This document shows positions 10,753-20,345 of a stretch of 64,000 bases of DNA, in pieces. The notes beneath the pieces are model-generated. The model had not been told where the DNA came from and searched no databases. It saw nothing but the letters and a program-made list of their open reading frames with translations. Both the position numbers and the translations under genes were made by a program. Within the stretch, counting starts at the first letter, position 1, and every line of letters begins with the position of its first letter. Origin of the DNA: Lachancea dasiensis (lineage: Eukaryota; Ascomycota; Saccharomycetes; Saccharomycetales; Saccharomycetaceae); the NCBI GenBank assembly GCA_900074725.1, contig LT598458.1:868001-932000 (forward strand), written 5' to 3'.

Positions 10753-13700
10753 CTAAGGAAACTTTTGTTCAATAGGCATAGATTTCTCAAAGTTAAGTTT
10801 CTCTTGTTCGTCTTTTGCTACTTCTGTAGGTTTGTATAGCCGCAAAGCTAAGCTGCTTGTAACGACGCTCACGGAAGAGGCGGCCATAGCCGCACTTGCC
10901 CAGACTGGGGACAGTCTCGAGTTTTTATAAGGATAGATAACACCCGCTGCAATTGGTATACCAATCATGTTGTAGATCAGGGCCCATACAAAGTTGAAGC
11001 GAACTCTTCGAAAGACTTTACGAGAAATTTGAAATAGTGTGAGCAACGAACATAAAGTATTGGTGCTTGACAAAAGAGCAAAATCGCATGCATTCATTGC
11101 AAGGTCTGTGCCACTTGCCAGAGCGACCCCTACGTCCGCTGCAGCTAGTGCAGGGCCATCATTAATACCGTCCCCAACAAAAGCAACGACGGGCGGCCGC
11201 CCATTCACTAGATGAGTTCCCCTGATCCAGTTGAGCTTGGTTGCTTTCTCATCGGGCGATATTTCAGCCACAACATTGTGGATATTGAGCTCCTTGGCAA
11301 CAGCGCCAGCGGTTAGTTCGTTGTCACCGGACAACATCCAACATTCTATACCTTCGCGTTGCAGGGACTCGATAACTCCCCTGGCTTCGGGCCTGATTTC
11401 GTCTCTCACTGCAAGAAGCGAAACGGGGAAAAATTCCTCACTTTTGAAAAAGTTGGAACACTTAATGGCCAATATCGCAACGCTTTTACCTTCTAATTTC
11501 CAGTCAGCTAACATTCTCAGGTGTGACGAGGTTAGCTGGCAGTTGTTCTCCATCATGAACTTTTCGTTACCAAGAATTGCGCTCTCGGGTGCCATGAGAT
11601 TCCAAGGTGACTTCTCCGATGTGCCTTCCAAAACGTACGATCCTTTGAGGCCCCTTCCCGCAATTTCCTCAACTTTTGGTATTTTAACGTTCCCTAACAT
11701 ATCGCCAAAAGTGTTGTTAATAAAATCTTTGATCCCTGTAGCGATTGGATGCGAGGAAGCGTTTTCGAGGTCCTTGACGGTTTGAACAACAATAGACCTC
11801 ATCACTTGGTTGCCGTGGAAAGCAAAATTCGTCACTTTAGGCTTCCCGCCCAAAGTGAGCGTTCCCGTTTTATCAAAACATACCACTGATACCTTCGAGC
11901 CCTCCTGAAAAGCCGCGCCCCCACCTCTCGCCAATATACCATGTTTCGCAGCTAAACCGGAGCCCACAAACAATGCAGTAGGTGCTGCAAGACCAATTCC
12001 GCAAGGACAAGCCACAACGAAGACGGAGGTTGCAAACTCTAAGGACCATACAGTCCATCCGCCCAAGTCGATATCGAGATAGTGGCCAGGCAAAAGTCCA
12101 CTACATCCTAAAGAAACCCAAACTACCCATGTAACAATTGCTAGCAAAACAATCAGAGGAACGAAGTAAGATGTCAAAGAGTCGGCCAATTTTTCCACAG
12201 GAGCTTTCCTCAATTGCCCATCACGAACTGTCTTCACTATTTGATCTAAAAGTGACTGACCTTCAAGCGCGCATAATTTACCAACCAGTGAATGAGACCC
12301 AACATTTACAGTTCCAGCATATACTTGCTCCCCGATCGAATGTTCGATAGGGGCTGATTCGCCTGTTAATGCGCTCTCATCAAAGCCCGAATGACCTTGG
12401 ACAATTATGCAATCGACTGGGGGTGACTCCCCTGGGGCAATTCTGATGAAATCTCCAAATTCTAAATGGTCTACGTCCATTCTTTTATCGTTCACAAAAC
12501 GTGTTTCGCTTTGTTGCTCAACTAACGTTGCCTCACGTTGCTTCAGTAAACTGAGCCTGCTGATTACTAGGGCAGTTCGACTTTTAGAGAAACTCTCGAG
12601 AAGTCGGCCAGTTAGAAGAAAGAGCGTCAGAAATACTACCGAATCAAAATAGGTGGTGGTGAATCCCATTTGGCCACTTTCTCTAGTGGTGACTGCAGAG
12701 AGAGCAAGCAATGCTATACTGGCGAAGTAGGCAACAGTGGTACCTAAGGAGATCAGCAGATTCATACTACCAAACCTAAATACTCTTCTCTGCCAATCAT
12801 TTTTCTGCCTCCAGAGTGCTCTCACTTCAAGAAGAGCTTTTGTATGGAAGACGCTATCCACAAAAAAGTAAACAGGAGTAGCAAGAATAAACAAAATCCA
12901 TGTCATCCTCGATGCATTACCAGCCCAAATTGGATCCTCTAACCATTTTCTAAAATTGTTTTGACTGTGCAACAAGGAGGCCCCAATGACCCCAAAGATA
13001 AAGGTGGGGATTGCAAAGATGGCAGCTAGGACGAGTCGAAGAGCAATTCCGTAAGTTTCACGAACGGAAAGTATCCTTAAATGTTCTTCAATTGAAACCT
13101 TTTTCACGATAGAAATATTGATATTAGAGTCGCTTCCTTCAGAAAGCCCTTTTGCTAAGGCATCAATAATCGCTCTTATGGTCACACCTTTTTCCACATT
13201 TGGAAAATACTTGAACTTGATGAATGCGGTCTGCATGGAGACCTGGTCTCGTGCGATCACCTCTGTACTCTCAATTTTGGAAAGCACCTCGTTTACTCGC
13301 TCCGGACATCGTGGACAAAACATCCCACTAATTCTCAACTTGACTGTTCGTGCGGGCTTCTGAACAAGAGAGATATCCACATGTTCGAGTCCTCCAAGGA
13401 TCTGAAACCGGAACCCACAGTCTTCGACCGTATCCTGAAGTTCGCGAAGAGAATTACTTTCCGCAGTGCTCAGAATGAAGGTAGCTGACTTGGATATGAC
13501 GTTCACTGCCACTTCATCCACAAAGACCAAATTTTCAACAGCGTTCGTGATAGCCGAAGCGCAAGCAGCGCAAGTCATCCCCTCAATGGCAGCAGTTAGC
13601 TTATAACGAAGCTCGCATGTCAGTGGCAATACCTCAAGCAATTGGGCTGTATATCCTGTTTCTTTAACAGTCTCAATAATCTGCTGTACAGTTTGTTTGT

Positions 13701-14451
13701 TTGGGATGAAGACAGTGGCCGTATGGTTTACCGCACTCACCAGAACTGTGCTTTCATTATCTGGTACAGAGTTCCGCACGACCTCTTTGATGGATCGTTC
13801 AACTATTCCTGCACAATTAGAGCAAGTCATTCCACCAATGGCAAAAACGGCTCTGAACTGAGCCTCACTGCGCGCTTGTTCTGTCATCGCTGTACCATCA
13901 CGCCTCTGTTTGTATGAATATTGACACTTTCCACAATGCTGAATATGTCTTTTCTCCCATTTACGTCTGTTCAACTGCATGTTCAGAGATTTGAATAGAC
14001 TCCTTGGTTTATACGGTGTTTTCTGGTCTTCAACAACATGCACCCCCGGGGGGTGTGGAGTCTCAATGTATATATCGCGAACTAGGAATCCGGCATTTTC
14101 AAGGTCTTTCTTTATGAAACTCTGAGCCAGCGAGTTGTCAGCGTAAGGTGGTTCAGAGCGGTTAGATTTATCGTCCGTCGTAACGTTTGCGTCGCTTATT
14201 CCTATGGAGATGAGGCCACTTTTAAGGTCGAAATCGAGGTCATTAGCTAGTATACGTCCGTGAAGTCTGGAATTTTTGGAGTTTCTCCCTCTAGATAATG
14301 GCTTGATAGTATCACCCAGCTCAGGATCGTGGCCAGTTTCGCCTCGTTGGAATTTCCATTCAAAATGTTGTGATAATAGTTCGAAAACGTAATTCTCACA
14401 ATTGCCACAATGAAGGTTATTAAGATGAATAATTAAATTCATAATGCTCAT
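10753..14451 (-). CDS. copper-transporting P1B-type ATPase, CrpA/CRP1-like exporter
   Basis: 1232 residues; S. cerevisiae Ccc2 has 1004. It pumps copper (Cu+) across a membrane using ATP. The N-terminus carries several metal-binding modules: a divergent CGNC at C15/C18, then HMA domains with GMTCSNC (about 205-211), GMTCAAC (about 290) and GMFCPRC (about 377). Transmembrane helices lead to the ion-channel motif CPCGIGLAAPTA near 814, the phosphorylation site DKTGTLT near 858 and GDGIND near 1091. CPC followed by G, and AAKHGILARGGG just after, recall fungal plasma-membrane copper exporters (Aspergillus CrpA, Candida CRP1) more than Ccc2. It lies between SPA2 and CDC3, whose S. cerevisiae counterparts SPH1 and CDC3 are neighbours, so it was gained here or lost there. 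A role in copper resistance is inferred. Confidence 0.85.
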   Translation of the reverse strand: MSIMNLIIHLNNLHCGNCENYVFELLSQHFEWKFQRGETGHDPELGDTIKPLSRGRNSKNSRLHGRILANDLDFDLKSGLISIGISDANVTTDDKSNRSEPPYADNSLAQSFIKKDLENAGFLVRDIYIETPHPPGVHVVEDQKTPYKPRSLFKSLNMQLNRRKWEKRHIQHCGKCQYSYKQRRDGTAMTEQARSEAQFRAVFAIGGMTCSNCAGIVERSIKEVVRNSVPDNESTVLVSAVNHTATVFIPNKQTVQQIIETVKETGYTAQLLEVLPLTCELRYKLTAAIEGMTCAACASAITNAVENLVFVDEVAVNVISKSATFILSTAESNSLRELQDTVEDCGFRFQILGGLEHVDISLVQKPARTVKLRISGMFCPRCPERVNEVLSKIESTEVIARDQVSMQTAFIKFKYFPNVEKGVTIRAIIDALAKGLSEGSDSNINISIVKKVSIEEHLRILSVRETYGIALRLVLAAIFAIPTFIFGVIGASLLHSQNNFRKWLEDPIWAGNASRMTWILFILATPVYFFVDSVFHTKALLEVRALWRQKNDWQRRVFRFGSMNLLISLGTTVAYFASIALLALSAVTTRESGQMGFTTTYFDSVVFLTLFLLTGRLLESFSKSRTALVISRLSLLKQREATLVEQQSETRFVNDKRMDVDHLEFGDFIRIAPGESPPVDCIIVQGHSGFDESALTGESAPIEHSIGEQVYAGTVNVGSHSLVGKLCALEGQSLLDQIVKTVRDGQLRKAPVEKLADSLTSYFVPLIVLLAIVTWVVWVSLGCSGLLPGHYLDIDLGGWTVWSLEFATSVFVVACPCGIGLAAPTALFVGSGLAAKHGILARGGGAAFQEGSKVSVVCFDKTGTLTLGGKPKVTNFAFHGNQVMRSIVVQTVKDLENASSHPIATGIKDFINNTFGDMLGNVKIPKVEEIAGRGLKGSYVLEGTSEKSPWNLMAPESAILGNEKFMMENNCQLTSSHLRMLADWKLEGKSVAILAIKCSNFFKSEEFFPVSLLAVRDEIRPEARGVIESLQREGIECWMLSGDNELTAGAVAKELNIHNVVAEISPDEKATKLNWIRGTHLVNGRPPVVAFVGDGINDGPALAAADVGVALASGTDLAMNACDFALLSSTNTLCSLLTLFQISRKVFRRVRFNFVWALIYNMIGIPIAAGVIYPYKNSRLSPVWASAAMAASSVSVVTSSLALRLYKPTEVAKDEQEKLNFEKSMPIEQKFP

Positions 14452-14763
14452 CGTGATGTAGAATCAACGAACTGCCAACACATCTTACACATAGAGCATC
14501 TACTTTGGATTCTGACTTTATATAAGGGCGGATGCGACTTTAATGCTGATTAGACAAATATTCGCTGATAATGGCCGGGGAACAATCAAAGAAATCTGGT
14601 CAAGAAAATGACCAATAGACCATGAGAGTATTTTTTTGATCTGGTGACTAAACCCTGAGTCGAATAGTCAGTGGGCTTCAAGCAACCTATAAGGTTGTTA
14701 TTTCCCTCAAAATCTTACCAGCGTTCACCAGAAGGTGAGAACTACAGATTACTTACAGCTTGC
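14452..14763. promoter_or_regulatory. copper ATPase promoter region with TATA box and paired GCTGAT motifs
   Basis: A TATATAAA-type box on the minus strand (14517-14525) lies about 70 bases before the ATPase ATG. Just upstream are two GCTGAT motifs, at 14545-14550 and near 14564-14569. The first lies in TTAATGCTGA, which fits the HTHNNGCTGD consensus of Ace1/Amt1 copper factors. One fit to so loose a motif can occur by chance. The rest of the region is the CDC3 3' flank. Confidence 0.35.
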
Positions 14764-16290
14764 TTAACGTAAAAAGCCCTTTTTTTTAGTCTGCACAGGA
14801 GAGTTTGCAGACTGATTGGCCAAAGACATTTCCAATTGATGCTTTTTGTCCTCCAGGGCCTTGAGCTGTTTGGTGAGTTTCTCCTTCATCTCCTTGTGCC
14901 TTGCAAATAATTCGGCCTCAGATTTCTGGAGCTTCTTCTCTTTCTCGTTCACTTTTTGTTGAAACACGGCCTTCATCTCCGTCTCTAGTTTTGCGAGTTT
15001 TGCTTCGTGTAGTTGTTTTTCCTCCTTTTGTTTGAGTTCAGGGTCGTACTCTTTGAAAACGGAGTTGTCCTGCTTGATGTTTAACAGATTCAGTTTCTCA
15101 GATCTGTATTTCTCGTAAAGCACTTTCTCGGTCTTTTCACGCAACTCCATCAAGTAAACTTTAACAAGCAAATCGCGCAAATGAACGAAATCAGAATGGG
15201 CTTCATTGTCGACCTCGATAACACCCCATGGATAAGCACGCCCTCTCACATTTCTTCCGTCTGAGGTGGCTACCACGGCCGTGGAACCGACAATCGCAAA
15301 TGGCATTCTGGCGTGCAGGTCTGTAGAGCGTGCCATAGCCTCCTTATCGTCTAGTGCATATTGTGGAGGCTCAAACAAAGTGATTCCCTCTTCTTCGAAC
15401 TGGCCCCTGATCGTGAGCTTGAACTTCTCGATCTCCTCATCAGTGAGAATATCGGATTTAGCAATGACTGGGATGAGGTTACATTTTTGGTGAACTGCCT
15501 TGCAAAATTCAAGGTCCAAAGCCGTAAGCGAATGGCCAGTGGGCTCGATGAAGTACAAGCACGCATGAATTCTATCATCCCGAATAACAGCACGGTCCAG
15601 TCTATTCTCTGCGTCCAGGTATTGGTCGAAACGGTGATCGATCTCGCGCACAATTGGCTTCCAGGCGTCGGTGTTGTCGATAGCGTCACCAAATCCCGGC
15701 GCGTCAACAACGTTCAACGTAAGAGCCACTCCGTTCTCCTCAATTTTAGTTGAAAGCGTCTTAATGCTGACACCGGTTTTTCCATGTTCGTCTTGCTCGC
15801 CCTGCTGGGACAAGGGCTCCTCGCCTCCGTCCGGCGAATTTTGGGCCGTCTCTTCCAGCTTCAGTGTAGCCAGCCCATCTACTGCGGTTGAAGTCAGATC
15901 ATAAAGCGACTGGTTGAACAGCGTGTTGATAAGGGTCGATTTTCCGAGACCTCTTTGACCTACACACAACAAGTTCAGACTGAACCCGCGCCTGATTGAC
16001 TTTCTGTGCCATTGCTTGGGCAAATTCGCGAACCCTACGTACCCATTGATTCTGTGGCGCTGTACCTTGAGTTCCGGTTGTTTGGGTAGTACTTGTCCGC
16101 GCGATTGTGACTCATGCTCTGGCTCTGCCAAAAAATCTGATCCGGCCATGTCATGTCCATTAGAATGGATCTGTGGCTCTTGCTCAATTGTTGGTGAGCC
16201 TTCGAGCTTGATACCATTCCCATTTTCAACAGCGTCCTTGCCACCTGCGGAAGGAGCTGTTAGATTCTCAGCCGACATTTCTGATTGCAT
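14764..16290 (-). CDS. CDC3: CDC3, septin
   Basis: A 508-residue GTP-binding septin (yeast Cdc3 has 520) that assembles into filaments at the bud neck. A long N-terminal extension (1-75) precedes a basic stretch KQWHRKSIRRG, the P-loop GQRGLGKS at 111-118, the G3 motif DAPGFGD at 196-202, and AKSD of G4 in the second half of the G domain. The insert at about 145-175 is acidic and Gln-rich. The last ~110 residues are a strongly charged coiled coil, as in Cdc3. A second ATG at codon 5 could also be used. It is divergent from HIF1 and lies two genes from SPA2. Confidence 0.95.
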   Translation of the reverse strand: MQSEMSAENLTAPSAGGKDAVENGNGIKLEGSPTIEQEPQIHSNGHDMAGSDFLAEPEHESQSRGQVLPKQPELKVQRHRINGYVGFANLPKQWHRKSIRRGFSLNLLCVGQRGLGKSTLINTLFNQSLYDLTSTAVDGLATLKLEETAQNSPDGGEEPLSQQGEQDEHGKTGVSIKTLSTKIEENGVALTLNVVDAPGFGDAIDNTDAWKPIVREIDHRFDQYLDAENRLDRAVIRDDRIHACLYFIEPTGHSLTALDLEFCKAVHQKCNLIPVIAKSDILTDEEIEKFKLTIRGQFEEEGITLFEPPQYALDDKEAMARSTDLHARMPFAIVGSTAVVATSDGRNVRGRAYPWGVIEVDNEAHSDFVHLRDLLVKVYLMELREKTEKVLYEKYRSEKLNLLNIKQDNSVFKEYDPELKQKEEKQLHEAKLAKLETEMKAVFQQKVNEKEKKLQKSEAELFARHKEMKEKLTKQLKALEDKKHQLEMSLANQSANSPVQTKKKGFLR

Positions 16291-17515
16291 TTTGGCGTTT
16301 GTGTTTATCTTCGGATCTGAATCTTAAGAGTGCTGCTAAACAATGTTAATTCTTCCAAGAATTTCACGTAACCATGTTTTTTCCAGCAGCTTATTGCCAA
16401 ACGCGAAGGCTGGAGATCACGATGAGCACTTGCTACGATAGTAGCACAGAGATGAACTTATTTGAAGCTGGACACAGACGTTCACAGCTTTGTGCCAGGC
16501 TTGTTAACCTATAGTAGCTTCGTGCTTTTCCGCTGTTAATTGGTCGAGCTTGACTCACCGTAAACAAGATTCGTCTGTATCGTCAAACCGATAGGACCAG
16601 CTGGTGATTTTCTGGCATTCGGCGTACTGTTCCAAACGGAAAGATGGCCCATGTGTCTGATCTTCCAAACCTAGAACGGTGTAATTTAATCTTAGGGGCG
16701 TAGCCTGCTCTTGGTGCGGAGGCCCGAAAATAGCAATTTTCGAACTGTAGCCCGGCTATAAGGTGCATCTGAACTTGGCGAAATGTAGTATGGCAATCCT
16801 TATATCTGAACACGTAGACACTGCTAGTATTAGCTGTGTACAGAAAGAAGTCGGGAGTGACGTCTTCAATTCTAACATTTTTTGACATTTATTAGGAACC
16901 GCGCGATTGAATTGAAACGAGGACTCCCCGCGCTGCCTGAGCGACCTTCAGCGATGTTCCAAACACTTTTTATTGATTGATATAGGTTTAAAGTCTGACC
17001 GTAGTAAAAATGATACAGTCACGAATTTCTAGGACCCTCCGGCTTCTCGAGCTTCTCTAGCGTCCCTGAGTTTTATGTCTCAGCTAGAAATCGCATTCCC
17101 GGTCCAGTACCGAAATAGCCAAAACAATTGTAGCCGACCTGAGTCGCTGTTTTCCAAGGAGTATACCCACGTTGTGGCCTTTTTTGTACCAGTGGGTAGG
17201 GATACCACACCGTAGCCGCCGAGGCTTGCAATCTCTTATTTCTAACGGAAGCTTGAATTCAAGTTAGGAAGGAAAGCAGTCAGGCATGACGCTCAGTTCG
17301 AGAGAGCGCATCGAACTGAGTGGGTCACTTCACTCCATTGTATTGGCTCTAAAGTGAAGTCAGAAGTGATGGATTTATCCAACTCATACGTTCGAGGTGA
17401 TGTCTTGGATGTGACAATTTGATGCTACACGAACCAAGGTAACTGAGATGAAGGAAGGCATCTCAAAAAGCAAACCATTGGAGGAAATCAGGACTGTTAC
17501 GCTTCATAAACTGCA
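16291..17515. other. divergent intergenic region, CDC3/HIF1
   Basis: 1.2 kb with promoters for CDC3 (leftward) and HIF1 (rightward). It contains one small ATG frame listed separately. In S. cerevisiae NKP2 lies divergent to CDC3, but I find no 150-codon forward frame here that could be NKP2. Confidence 0.5.
16583..16888 (-). CDS. hypothetical small protein (101 codons), doubtful
   Basis: An ATG-initiated frame of 101 residues. I do not recognise it. The first half has mixed hydrophobic and charged residues (VTPDFFLYTAN); the second is rich in Arg, Pro and aromatics. There is no signal peptide, membrane segment or zinc motif. A frame of this length can arise by chance in 1.2 kb, so it is a candidate only; conservation in a related species would decide. 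Confidence 0.25.
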   Translation of the reverse strand: MSKNVRIEDVTPDFFLYTANTSSVYVFRYKDCHTTFRQVQMHLIAGLQFENCYFRASAPRAGYAPKIKLHRSRFGRSDTWAIFPFGTVRRMPENHQLVLSV

Positions 17516-18499
17516 ATGTCCGGTAATTCAGAGGTTAAAAGACTTCTAGGCGAGGCTGCAAAGTTTTACGCGGCCAAAGATTATGAAAAGTCCACGAATC
17601 TGTACTCCGAAGTTAACGCGTTGCACGATGCGTTGAAAGGTGAGAGCAATGCAGATTACCTGTTTTTGTATGGTAAGTCACTCTACCAGCTAGCACTGAG
17701 CCAGTCTGATGTTTTCGGCGGCGAACAAGACGAAGAAGAAGGTGAAGATGCCGACGATGAGGGCCATGACTCTAAAAAGAAAGAACTGTACCAGTTCAGC
17801 GCAGCTGTGGCTGAAGGTGAAGATGCGGATTTGCAGCCCTCGGAAGAGCCGGGGCAAGACGAGGGAGCTCAGGATGCACTAAAGGAACAGGAGGACGACG
17901 ACGAACAACCAGAGATGGCCCAGACGTCAGATTTTGAAAGTGCATGGGAACTACTGGAACTGGCGCGCTCCTTGTATGAGAAGCAGTCAGAAGGTCCAGC
18001 TACCATCGAAAAGCTTTCCGAGACATACGACATCCTAGGAGAAATTTCGCTTGAGACTGAAAATTTCCCGCAAGCCAAACAAGATTTTGCCAAAAGCCTT
18101 GAGCTGCGTCTCAAAGCATATGCAGGTGAGGATCCAGCTCACAGGCTCATTATCGAGTCCCACTACAAACTTTCATTGGCACTCGAGTTTGATCCTTCAG
18201 AAAGCACCCAGTGTCAGCAAGAGCTGGAAAAGGCAATTGCCCTATTGGAGCTACGCATCAAGGACGGCAAGGCAGAAAAAGATGACCAAGGGCTTCTGGA
18301 AGAACTTAAGCTGAAGTTCAAAGAATTAAAGCTGACCGAAGAATCGCTGGAGACCATCAAACAACAAAGCATGGCGCAAATCAAAAGCGTCCTTAGCGGA
18401 ACTGCACCAGTAAACGATTTGACGTCTATGGTCAAGAAGCGCAAACCCAAGCAGCCGGATGTTACCGAGAACGAGCACGCCAAGAAGCCTAAGAAATGA
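17516..18499 (+). CDS. HIF1: HIF1, histone H3-H4 chaperone (NASP/SHNi-TPR family)
   Basis: A 327-residue protein (yeast Hif1 has 385) that binds H3-H4 with the Hat1-Hat2 acetyltransferase and aids chromatin assembly. N-terminal TPR helices (VKRLLGEAAKFYAAKDYEKS) are interrupted by the acidic insert typical of NASP proteins (about 73-135, rich in Glu, Asp and Gln). The SHNi-TPR segment follows (FESAWELLELARSLYEK, ETYDILGEISLETENFPQA, residues 138-205). The tail ends in Lys-rich KKRKPKQP and AKKPKK, likely nuclear localisation signals. Start is the first ATG of the frame. POM33 starts 153 bases downstream on the same strand, as in YLL022C-YLL023C. Confidence 0.9.
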   Translation: MSGNSEVKRLLGEAAKFYAAKDYEKSTNLYSEVNALHDALKGESNADYLFLYGKSLYQLALSQSDVFGGEQDEEEGEDADDEGHDSKKKELYQFSAAVAEGEDADLQPSEEPGQDEGAQDALKEQEDDDEQPEMAQTSDFESAWELLELARSLYEKQSEGPATIEKLSETYDILGEISLETENFPQAKQDFAKSLELRLKAYAGEDPAHRLIIESHYKLSLALEFDPSESTQCQQELEKAIALLELRIKDGKAEKDDQGLLEELKLKFKELKLTEESLETIKQQSMAQIKSVLSGTAPVNDLTSMVKKRKPKQPDVTENEHAKKPKK

Positions 18500-18652
18500 A
18501 ATGGCTTCAGCCCCGGCGTCAAGAGTCACTGAGAACGAAAGAGTGGCCCGAAACAATTTTTTGATCCTTTCAAGGGAAGCTTGACCTTATCTTGGCCTCT
18601 TGGTGAGTCCAAAAATTTGGAAACGGTTCCAGTCTTTTAGATTTCAACACAA

Positions 18653-19468
18653 ATGGTAGCTTCGCAGGGTGTTCCTCGCCACTTCCAGGTTTCCAAATTT
18701 CTGGAGATTCTGAAAACCTCCCAATTCGCATGGTTTGTGGGCCATGTGGTGGTTTTGACGTGCGCTTTGCTCTATTTCCTCACTTTCCGCGGCGGTGCTT
18801 CAGGATTGCACAACACGCTCTACCGTGTTTTATACCTGGGTGTTATTGAATCCTTTGGTATCATCATCTATCAACAGCACTTTAGACATCGTTCTGGTGC
18901 GAATGGTACAGCTGGAGCTGCTGGCCCTTCTCCCACCATCTTGCAACTGTTGTTGCGGGACGATAACTCTATGTACGTGGCCATTGCGGTGATGTGGTTC
19001 TTGACGCCCAGACTGACGGTGACCATGGTTCCGTATGTGGTGTTTTCGTTTTTCCATTTCCTCACATATGTGAAGTCGGTCTTGTTACCTCAAGTCTTCG
19101 ATATTGGGCCCGACTCGAGAATTTCGGCTGCTATTGACAAGTTCATCCGCGAGAACAATGACCGCTCCATGGTGTGGTCAAGTTTCAGCGAGCTCGTGTG
19201 CGTTTTGGTTGTGCTAATCCGTGCTTTGCTGTGGTTCCCAAGATCCTGGATTGTTGCCTTCGTCTTCAGCATTTTCATCAAAATACGCTACGAAACGTCC
19301 CCCTACACACGCAGCGGGATCAAGCGTTGGGAAGTCCGTCTCGATGGCCTGATGAGCCATCCGGGCATACCAGCCACCGTCAAGAATGCCTACGTTCATT
19401 TCAAGAACAACGTTCGGGAGCTACGAAAGTACAATTTGTCTGGCACCCCACCTGCCAAGCACATGTAA
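18653..19468 (+). CDS. POM33: POM33/PER33, TMEM33-family pore membrane protein
   Basis: A 271-residue membrane protein of the nuclear envelope and ER (yeast Pom33 has 279), which helps distribute nuclear pores. Hydrophobic segments lie at about 25-47 (FAWFVGHVVVLTCALLYFLTF), 55-75, 108-130 and 180-205. The C-terminus is basic and amphipathic (KNNVRELRKYN), matching the membrane-binding helix described for Pom33. The gene sits between HIF1 and an SSA-type Hsp70 gene, as YLL023C does. Since PER33 is its duplicate in S. cerevisiae, this single gene stands for both. Confidence 0.88.
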   Translation: MVASQGVPRHFQVSKFLEILKTSQFAWFVGHVVVLTCALLYFLTFRGGASGLHNTLYRVLYLGVIESFGIIIYQQHFRHRSGANGTAGAAGPSPTILQLLLRDDNSMYVAIAVMWFLTPRLTVTMVPYVVFSFFHFLTYVKSVLLPQVFDIGPDSRISAAIDKFIRENNDRSMVWSSFSELVCVLVVLIRALLWFPRSWIVAFVFSIFIKIRYETSPYTRSGIKRWEVRLDGLMSHPGIPATVKNAYVHFKNNVRELRKYNLSGTPPAKHM

Positions 19469-20085
19469 GCATGATGCTGCTGACTTTACAAGACACGCTA
19501 TCCCAAGTAGACCTAGGCGGGTGTCCCATTTGACCTCCCAGGGTCCATTGCGCACCCAAGCCATGTTCACGGTTCTTACCGGCGTCCAATCTGGCTATCA
19601 TCTTCTCATATGCAAATGTCGGGCTCGATTGGTCCACACCTGCCAGGAAATAGCCTCCATCCACTGCTCACATAGACCCCATCAACACCCGTATATAACG
19701 ACTAACTAAAGCTACTGCATTTTGGTCTATAACCTCGGATCCCAACAAAGCCTAATCCGTTCATCTACAACGCGACCGAGCCCATTCCTGTACGCAGGCT
19801 CTTCCAGTGTGTTTAGACACCAAATTCGAAGGGACGAACGCAAACCCATCCCCGTACTAAGAGACATGTATGCACCTCGTTTGCCTGAGTTAGTCCATGG
19901 GTCCCTGGCAACACGGTGGTGTCACTTTAGAGAAACATCTTGCTAGTGACTATGCCTCTGTCAATCGGGTTGGTCAACTCCAGGACCATTTTTGCTATGT
20001 GACGTTTATCTTTGTTCCATTTTACGAATGGGCAATTAGTTCGTCACTTTTCCAGCAAAATCTCGGAATCTCTATTTTTCTCGTG

Positions 20086-20108
20086 GAACTTTCGAGAATA
20101 TCAGAGAA
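20086..20108 (+). promoter_or_regulatory. heat-shock element (Hsf1 site)
   Basis: Three perfect alternating units GAA-ct-TTC-ga-GAA at 20086-20098, then a mismatched unit and a fourth in-register GAA at 20106-20108. It lies about 240 bases before the Hsp70 ATG and about 60 before the TATA box, a usual place for an Hsf1 trimer site. Confidence 0.85.
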
Positions 20109-20168
20109 ACCTCAGAAAATTAGCGCCACGCCCACAATCGTAGATCTAGCATGCCTGGCTCGAGTAGG

Positions 20169-20176
20169 TATATAAG
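20169..20176 (+). promoter_or_regulatory. TATA box of the SSA gene
   Basis: TATATAAG, 170 bases before the ATG and downstream of the heat-shock element; a consensus TATA box as expected for a strongly inducible gene. Confidence 0.75.
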
Positions 20177-20345
20177 GAGCACTATTTCGAGGAATGAAGG
20201 AGAGAATATCAGCTTTGAATCTGTTACATTTTATACAATCAGCAAAACGTTATTGATTAGGCTATTGAACGACTTACACTGATAAAAGTTCAATAAATCC
20301 CGATTGATAAAGTAGCTATAATAGAAGACAACTAATAACAAGGAT

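Larger units (their letters stand above)
19469..20345. other. upstream region of the SSA Hsp70 gene
   Basis: 877 bases with several short overlapping frames but no supported gene. The proximal 300 bases hold the heat-shock element and TATA box listed separately; an A-rich leader precedes the ATG. Confidence 0.6.

Noticed and set aside
11231-11785. 184-codon plus-strand frame
   Set aside because: Antisense to the conserved P-domain of the copper ATPase.
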